Shown one piece after another: positions 59,146 to 64,000 of a stretch of 64,000 bases of DNA. Origin of the DNA: Carettochelys insculpta (lineage: Eukaryota; Chordata; Testudines; Carettochelyidae); the NCBI RefSeq assembly GCF_033958435.1, contig NC_134138.1:26938598-27002597 (forward strand), written 5' to 3'. A model generated the notes under the pieces. It saw only the letters and a program-made list of their open reading frames with translations, was not told where the DNA came from and made no database searches. Position 1 is the stretch's first letter, and each line of letters opens with the position of its first letter. The position numbers and the translations under genes are program-made.

Positions 59146-61325
59146 TGCAGTTCTGATTTTCACAGACTTTATACTCCCAGCTGTTGAAGAAACATCATGA
59201 AGAAAACGCTATTATCAGTCCTGCGGTCAAATCTATTTGGGTGAAGCTCTGCACACACCCGGGGCCCCACTGATTTCAGTGGGTCTCTTCACAGCTGTAA
59301 ACATCCATCCATACTCACATAATTGAAGGATTTCACCATGGTTCAGATGTAACTGGTAATGTATCATTTTGTGCTATTCCTTTAATACTCTTAATAGTTG
59401 ACCCCAAATATTGAATTTTCATACCTTGCCAAATAACATGCAGCAAATGGGCACCGTGACTAACTGATATGCAGCGTTGCCTAGAAGACCACATTCAAAC
59501 ACACATTCATGAGTCCATCAATTATTTGAATGTCTTTCTGTTTGTGATTTTTATTCTTTAATTGTGATTATTTTAATAGATATTTTAAAAGTAGGCAATA
59601 AAGCACTAACATATTTAATGAACAGACAGTTAAATGAAAAAAAAACCCCAAAACTATTTCTGACTCCTGCTGCCAAGAATTGGGGCTATTTATCAAAATC
59701 AGACCACTGGAGGCAGATTCTGATATCATTAAGCACATCATGTAGTACCTCACTCCTTTGGTAGATTGTTGGTTCGATGGGGGCTGTTTGGTAGATTGTT
59801 GGTTCGATGGGGGCTGGTCCTTGCAATCTGACCTAGAAAGGTTACAAACAGAGCTAACTGGAGGATTATAGTTCTGTTTTATAAACAGCTTTAGAGGTTT
59901 CTGAATTTTGCTCTGATGAAGATCCAAACCCAAACATTTGGACAGTTTCCATGAAACAGAATTGTGTGAAAACTTCCATTTTCTGATAGGTTTGCGAATC
60001 AGGTCTCTGGGACTGACCAAAAAGACAACGCTGGACCAGAGGTACTTTCCAGTAGAAATTCATCAAAATCATTACCAGTCTGCAAAATATTTTTGTTTCA
60101 GTGAAATGGCATTTTTGTCTTGAAAACTGTCAGAATTTTCTCATCCAGAAAAAGTTATAACATTCACTGCCTCCATTTCAAGAATAGCGTATGCGTTGAG
60201 GGAGGAGGCAATCTTCACTTGGTCGATTCAACAAATCTGCCAACTCAGCATTTTACCCACCATTCTTTGCATCAAGAAAACATTCATTTGTTCTAATTCT
60301 TTGTAAGCAACATTCTAGTACTAGGGTGCAGTCTGTCTTATGAATGTAATCAAAAGCCAAGGACAGAGTAAAATACTTCTGACATTTTCGCATTCGTTAT
60401 TTTCTCTGGAGTTGTAAAAAAGTACTACATTAATAAACAGCCTTTCCAGATATAATGGATTATTAACATCTTTTAGCTAACAGCCACATCTTGCTGATCT
60501 AATTCAATTTACTTTACTGTTAATGGAATTTAGATATTGGCACTAGATACGCCACTTATTGCCATTTTATTCGAAGGGAGAGTCTACTTGTAATCAATTA
60601 GTAGTTCCTAGAATGTGCAGCTGAGCACCTCTGCATGTCATGACTTCTATGCGGCCCTGTCTCTGACAAATGAAGTTCAGATTCTGGAGGCCCAATGTGA
60701 GCACAGGGTAAGTAACTGGTGCATTTGTTTCACCGTTCACCCTATTTTTCCCATCCGTGGGTAGAATAAATGTTGTTATGTGCACCAAGCCATGTAAGGA
60801 TGTGCACCACCGGGCAAAACTCATGCTGCCAGCTCTTGGTGCTCTGCTAATCAACTGAGCAGCATCTAAATCTCTCCTGGGTGGGTGCCCAAGTGCTCAG
60901 CTTACAGGGAACACTGGTTTAGTGCCTCAAAATCTGTTTCATTCATTTATACAAACAGCAGTAACATTTTAAAGGTACATGCAATCAGAACAAGCTGAGG
61001 CAGCACACAACAGTGTGATGGCAATAAGGCAGACGTGGGTGAAGCCCTGTGACTCTGGTTTCTGCAAAAGCTTGGCCAAGGTTCTTGACTCTGCTGGTCA
61101 ATGTTGAAACAGAACCTGATTCAGCTGGTAGGAGTGCAGGGGAAGGATTACAACTCTTCAGACAATTGGTGGCTCAGTCATTGAAAAGGCTGACACACTG
61201 TTGTTCAGTGCAGGGAGCACAGTGAGAAAGAAGATGCTGGCCTGCTGGCACCTACTGAATGGAGGGAGGAAATCTTGTCCAACCTTCTGGCTAACTTCAG
61301 ATGGCATGATACCTTCAGAAATTTC
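59146..61325. other. Unassigned DNA, 30-bp tandem duplication inside
   Basis: Contains a two-copy 30-bp direct repeat at 59757-59816. Otherwise no element or gene was recognised until the Tigger/jerky-like pseudogene, whose 5' limit is unclear (it may start near 61120). Confidence 0.4.
59757..59816. repeat. Exact 30-bp tandem duplication
   Basis: The unit 'tttggtagattgttggttcg' plus 10 bases ('atgggggctg') occurs twice without a mismatch, suggesting a recent slippage event. Confidence 0.95.
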
Positions 61326-61337
61326 TCTCTTTTACTG

Positions 61338-61553
61338 AACCAAGAAGAAGTCCTGTGGCACCTTATAGACTAACAGATATTTTGGAGCATAAGCTTTTGT
61401 GCACAAAGACCTGCTACATCAGATGCATCTGACAAAGTGGGTTTTTGCCCACAAAAGCTCATGCTCCAAAACATCTGTTAGTCTATAAGGTGCCACAGGA
61501 CTTCTTGTTTTTGAAGATACAGACTAACTCAGCTACCTCTCTGATACTCGATA
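61338..61553. mobile_element. Palindromic Penelope-like element, 216 bp
   Basis: Flanked by 12-bp direct repeats TCTCTTTTACTG (61326-61337) and TCTCTTCTACTG (61554-61565), one mismatch. It consists of two inverted PLE ends joined almost directly. The left arm 'agtcctgtggcaccttatag', 'cataagcttttgtgcacaaa' is inverted in the right arm 'gcccacaaaagctcatgctc', 'ataaggtgccacaggacttc'. Only a few bases separate the arms. There is no coding capacity. The right end continues with 'gatacagactaactcagcta'. Confidence 0.92.
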
Positions 61554-61559
61554 TCTCTT

Positions 61560-62590
61560 CTACTGGACCTTCCTGAAAAGATCATGCCTGAGAACTGCAG
61601 AAAATCTGCTAATGCGTGGATGTTTGTAGTTTCAAGAGTGTCTCAAGAATTGGAAGAGGGAGCCACACCTACAGGACCACTGTGTGTGCCTTTCGATTAA
61701 CAAATGTCCATCTTGTTCCATTAACACAGAGCTGTCAGACACTGTGCTGAAATTTTTGCCTCCCAAAACAGTCATGTGATGCAGCCAGTTCACATGGGTG
61801 TAATTAAATAGTTCATAGCTCACTACCCTGCTCCTTTCTTCATGCTGACCCCAATCTTTGGGCAACAAATTTTGCCAAAAAAACACTCTGATTGATACAC
61901 TTCACCTCATTAAGTATTTTTGGCCATTCACCCCAAGACTGTTCACAGCTGGTTTGCAAATGGAAGGGCTTGTGTCCACCACAGATGATGTTGGGCATTC
62001 CTGAGTTGTCTGATGTTGCCATTCCTGATAATCTGACAGCCAAGGAAGTTGAGGCCATTGTTGACTTTGGAGGGCATGTGGAGATGACAGGGAGCTCATC
62101 AATGCCAGATTTCTCACGTTTGTTGCAGGAGTTGAGCACCTACAAGCTGAAGAGCCACAAGAGTATATAGCATATCAGATGATGAAGCCAGAGTGACTTT
62201 TCTTCAAGAAAATGTACAGAGTAGCTATGTTCCACAGGCTATGCCAGGATCCTGGTTTTGACAACGGGGATTAGTCTGTTCATAAAATTCAGAGAGATTT
62301 ACAGATGGATGGGAGCAAACCATTAAAGGTAGATGACACTGAGCAAATTTTGTTGACACATTCTAAAAATTTAGTATGTTTGTTTAAACATGTTTGTGCT
62401 ATTTACTTTCTGTGACATAGTTGGAACATTGACTATATGTACAGTAGACTGAAATTTTTCAGTTTGGTCTACTTACGCTACATTATGTACAATAGAATGC
62501 TACAGTGTAACAAAGATGGCAAGTTTGAAGTGTTCATTTTGATATAATTTTTACCATTGTACCAAACAAAGATTGAATAAAGAATTGTTG
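61560..62590 (+). pseudogene. Tigger/jerky-like transposase pseudogene, tentative
   Basis: Open pieces between stops read LDLPEKIMPENCRKSANAWM, then MQPVHMGVIK followed by a stop and IAHY. The latter echoes the IQPMDQGVI block of Tigger/jerky (CENP-B-type DDE) proteins, preceded in another frame by LKFLPPK (compare LPPN). A 92-residue frame at 61892-62170 (AIPDNLTAKEVEAIVDFGGH) follows. An AATAAA at 62575-62580 could be the polyadenylation signal. The PLE at 61338 splits the upstream part. It could be a DNA transposon copy or a retrocopy of a domesticated gene. Catalytic aspartates were not located. Confidence 0.4.
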
Positions 62591-63012
62591 GGTTCTGGTA
62601 ACTACAATATGTCGTCATTCCATACTTGATCGGGTCTATACATATACTTGGGAACTGGTGATTTCATTTCTGGCAACTTTCAGAGAATGGAGACTTTTTG
62701 TCAGGAGTAGAAAGATTGCTAAGAAACAGCTTTTGCTGTAATATGTGGTATTCACAATATATTTATCAAATTATGCATTCAAATAAGAAGTGATTCATGT
62801 CTTTGTGACATACTGGGTGGTGGGGGAAAGTGACTGATAAGAAGGATGACTCACCTAGAGGATAAAAATTAGTTGTCTTGGAAAGGCCACACAACCAGGC
62901 AAGTATCTTTAAAATGTTTTGACTGCAGAGGAGAACAGCTGTTGTCTTTCATTCCCGTACTTTGGCTGGCTGTGCTCCTATGTAGCCATAAGCCCTTGAA
63001 TAAATTGTAGTT
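62591..63012. other. Unassigned non-coding DNA
   Basis: Nothing recognised. Confidence 0.45.
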
Positions 63013-64000
63013 TGAGGAAACAAAACAGCAGAAATGTAGCACTTTAAAGACTAACAAAATGATTTATTTGGTGATGAGCTTTTGTGGGACAGACCCACTT
63101 CATCAGATCAATCTCATATCCAATACATACTGGCATTTATAAGTACAGAGGACCAAAAAAAAAAAAAGCAATAAAAACTGACAAATAAAATGCATGGGAC
63201 TGAAGGAGAGGGATGAGAGGCAGGGGGAATTGTTGATTGTCCTGCCTGAGATAATTGCGAGCATCAAAGGAAGGGAAGCAGTCCTTGTAATGCGTGAGGT
63301 AATTGATGCCTCTGTTTATATCACATGTTAATGTGTCGAATTTGACTATGAATTCCAATTCACAGATTTCTCGCTCTAATCTGTTTTTAAATTCTTTTTG
63401 CTCTAGGACACAAATTCTCAGGTCTTCAACAGAATAGCCCACTCCATTGAAGTGTTCACTGTCCAGCTTATGTGTATTAAGTTTCTTGATGTCGGCTCTT
63501 GGTCCATTTATTCTTTGGTGAAGGTTTTGCCCAGTCTGTCCAATCTACATAGTGACAGGACACTGTTGGCACATAATGGCATATGTAATGCTGCTGTAAG
63601 TGCATGAGAATGTGCCTTTGATCTTGTAACTAACATGGTTAGGTCCATGGTATCTGCAAAATAAATATGTGGACAAAGTGGCAGCGGGGTTTGTTGCAAG
63701 GAAAAGTTCCAGGACTTGTGTTACTATGGCGTAGCCTGTGATTGCTGGTGAGAATCTTTCTTTGGATAGGAGGTTGTCTACAGGAAAGGACAGGCTTGTC
63801 ACCTAGGGCCTTCTGGAGTGTAGCATCATGATCTAAAATAGGTTGTAGGTTTTTAATGATGCATTGCAGGCGTTTGGGTTGGGGGCTATAAGTGATGACA
63901 TGTAGTGTTCTGTTACTTTGAGGGACATTTCTAGAGGCCAGTTGAATAGTGGTACATTCATTACAAAACACTAGCTATCATAATTACAGATTTAAATTTG
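63013..64000 (-). pseudogene. Penelope-like element, family 2, coding portion, runs off the window
   Basis: The end at 63025-63110 has the family-2 wording 'tgtagcactttaaagactaa', 'gatgagcttttgtgggacag', 'acccacttcatcagat'. Minus-strand frames read away from it. At 63971-63639 there are IIKNLQPILDHDATLQKALG and LSCRQPPIQRKILTSNH. At 63802-63545 there is YAIMCQQCPVT, the first half of the GIY-YIG signature, then a stop (63548 region) before IGQTGQ. At 63442-63137 there are VLEQKEFKNRLEREICELEF and KFDT. Frame shifts and stops make it inactive. The RT domain, if present, lies beyond 64000. Confidence 0.85.

Noticed and set aside
59568..60020. 150-residue minus-strand frame with repeated PPSNQQSTK
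   Set aside because: The repeat is the translation of the 30-bp tandem duplication, and no domain was recognised.
1..64000. CRISPR arrays, bacterial operons, rRNA genes or functional tRNA genes
   Set aside because: No regularly spaced repeats or packed genes were seen. The tRNA-like boxes found belong to decayed SINEs.

Overview
The window looks like intergenic or intronic DNA from a turtle, probably a cryptodiran. No bacterial-style gene packing is present and no host gene could be recognised. The organism call rests on repeat families: CR1 LINEs in both orientations, one with the 8-bp ATTCTATG-type 3' tail, a tRNA-derived SINE with a CR1-like tail (the Cry-type SINE of turtles), ancient MIR/CORE-SINEs, Penelope-like elements (PLEs) with a GIY-YIG endonuclease, and abundant inverted-repeat MITEs. 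This assignment comes from pattern recognition, not from a database search.

Layout. 0-9 kb: a CR1 scrap, a MITE (family T), a PLE end, GC-rich low-complexity DNA, a PLE with inverted ends, and a CORE-SINE followed directly by a 313-bp MITE. 9.4-11.9 kb: an old CR1 split by a younger CR1, an old tRNA-SINE remnant and a 681-bp MITE. 14-22 kb: an inverted-end PLE, a CORE-SINE, a 1.5-kb structure with inverted arms around microsatellites, and a second copy of the large MITE. 23.7-28.6 kb: hAT-like sequence, a PLE end, a 2.2-kb LINE, a CR1 3' end and a small hAT MITE. 29.8-32.5 kb: a 2.65-kb CR1. 35.6-37.1 kb: a cluster of nested MITEs that includes a nearly perfect 436-bp foldback. 39.2-41.8 kb: a PLE with a GIY-YIG reading frame, followed by a CR1 with a long open frame. 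43-44.2 kb: a remnant of a PIF/Harbinger transposase and half of a MITE. 45-52 kb: a Cry-type SINE, an LTR-like repeat, a hAT MITE and a LINE scrap. 52.4-55.6 kb: a long RTE-like LINE, endonuclease plus reverse transcriptase, with stop codons. 56.5-64 kb: a MITE, two weak candidate exons, a palindromic 216-bp PLE inside a Tigger/jerky-like pseudogene, and a second PLE family running off the end.

The protein-coding remnants that can be read are mobile-element proteins, and all are damaged. Four carry a substitution at an expected catalytic aspartate: the CR1 at 40.5 kb, the LINEs at 25 and 54.5 kb, and the Harbinger transposase. The most unusual structural signal is a repeated architecture. 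Four complete PLE copies, each bounded by direct repeats of 8-12 bp, have the same terminal sequence inverted at both ends, and in the shortest copy this collapses to a hairpin. The second is a set of MITEs sharing a GTCTACAC-type end. Five of them are flanked by 3-bp direct repeats, which fits PIF/Harbinger, and a transposase remnant of that superfamily lies in the same window.
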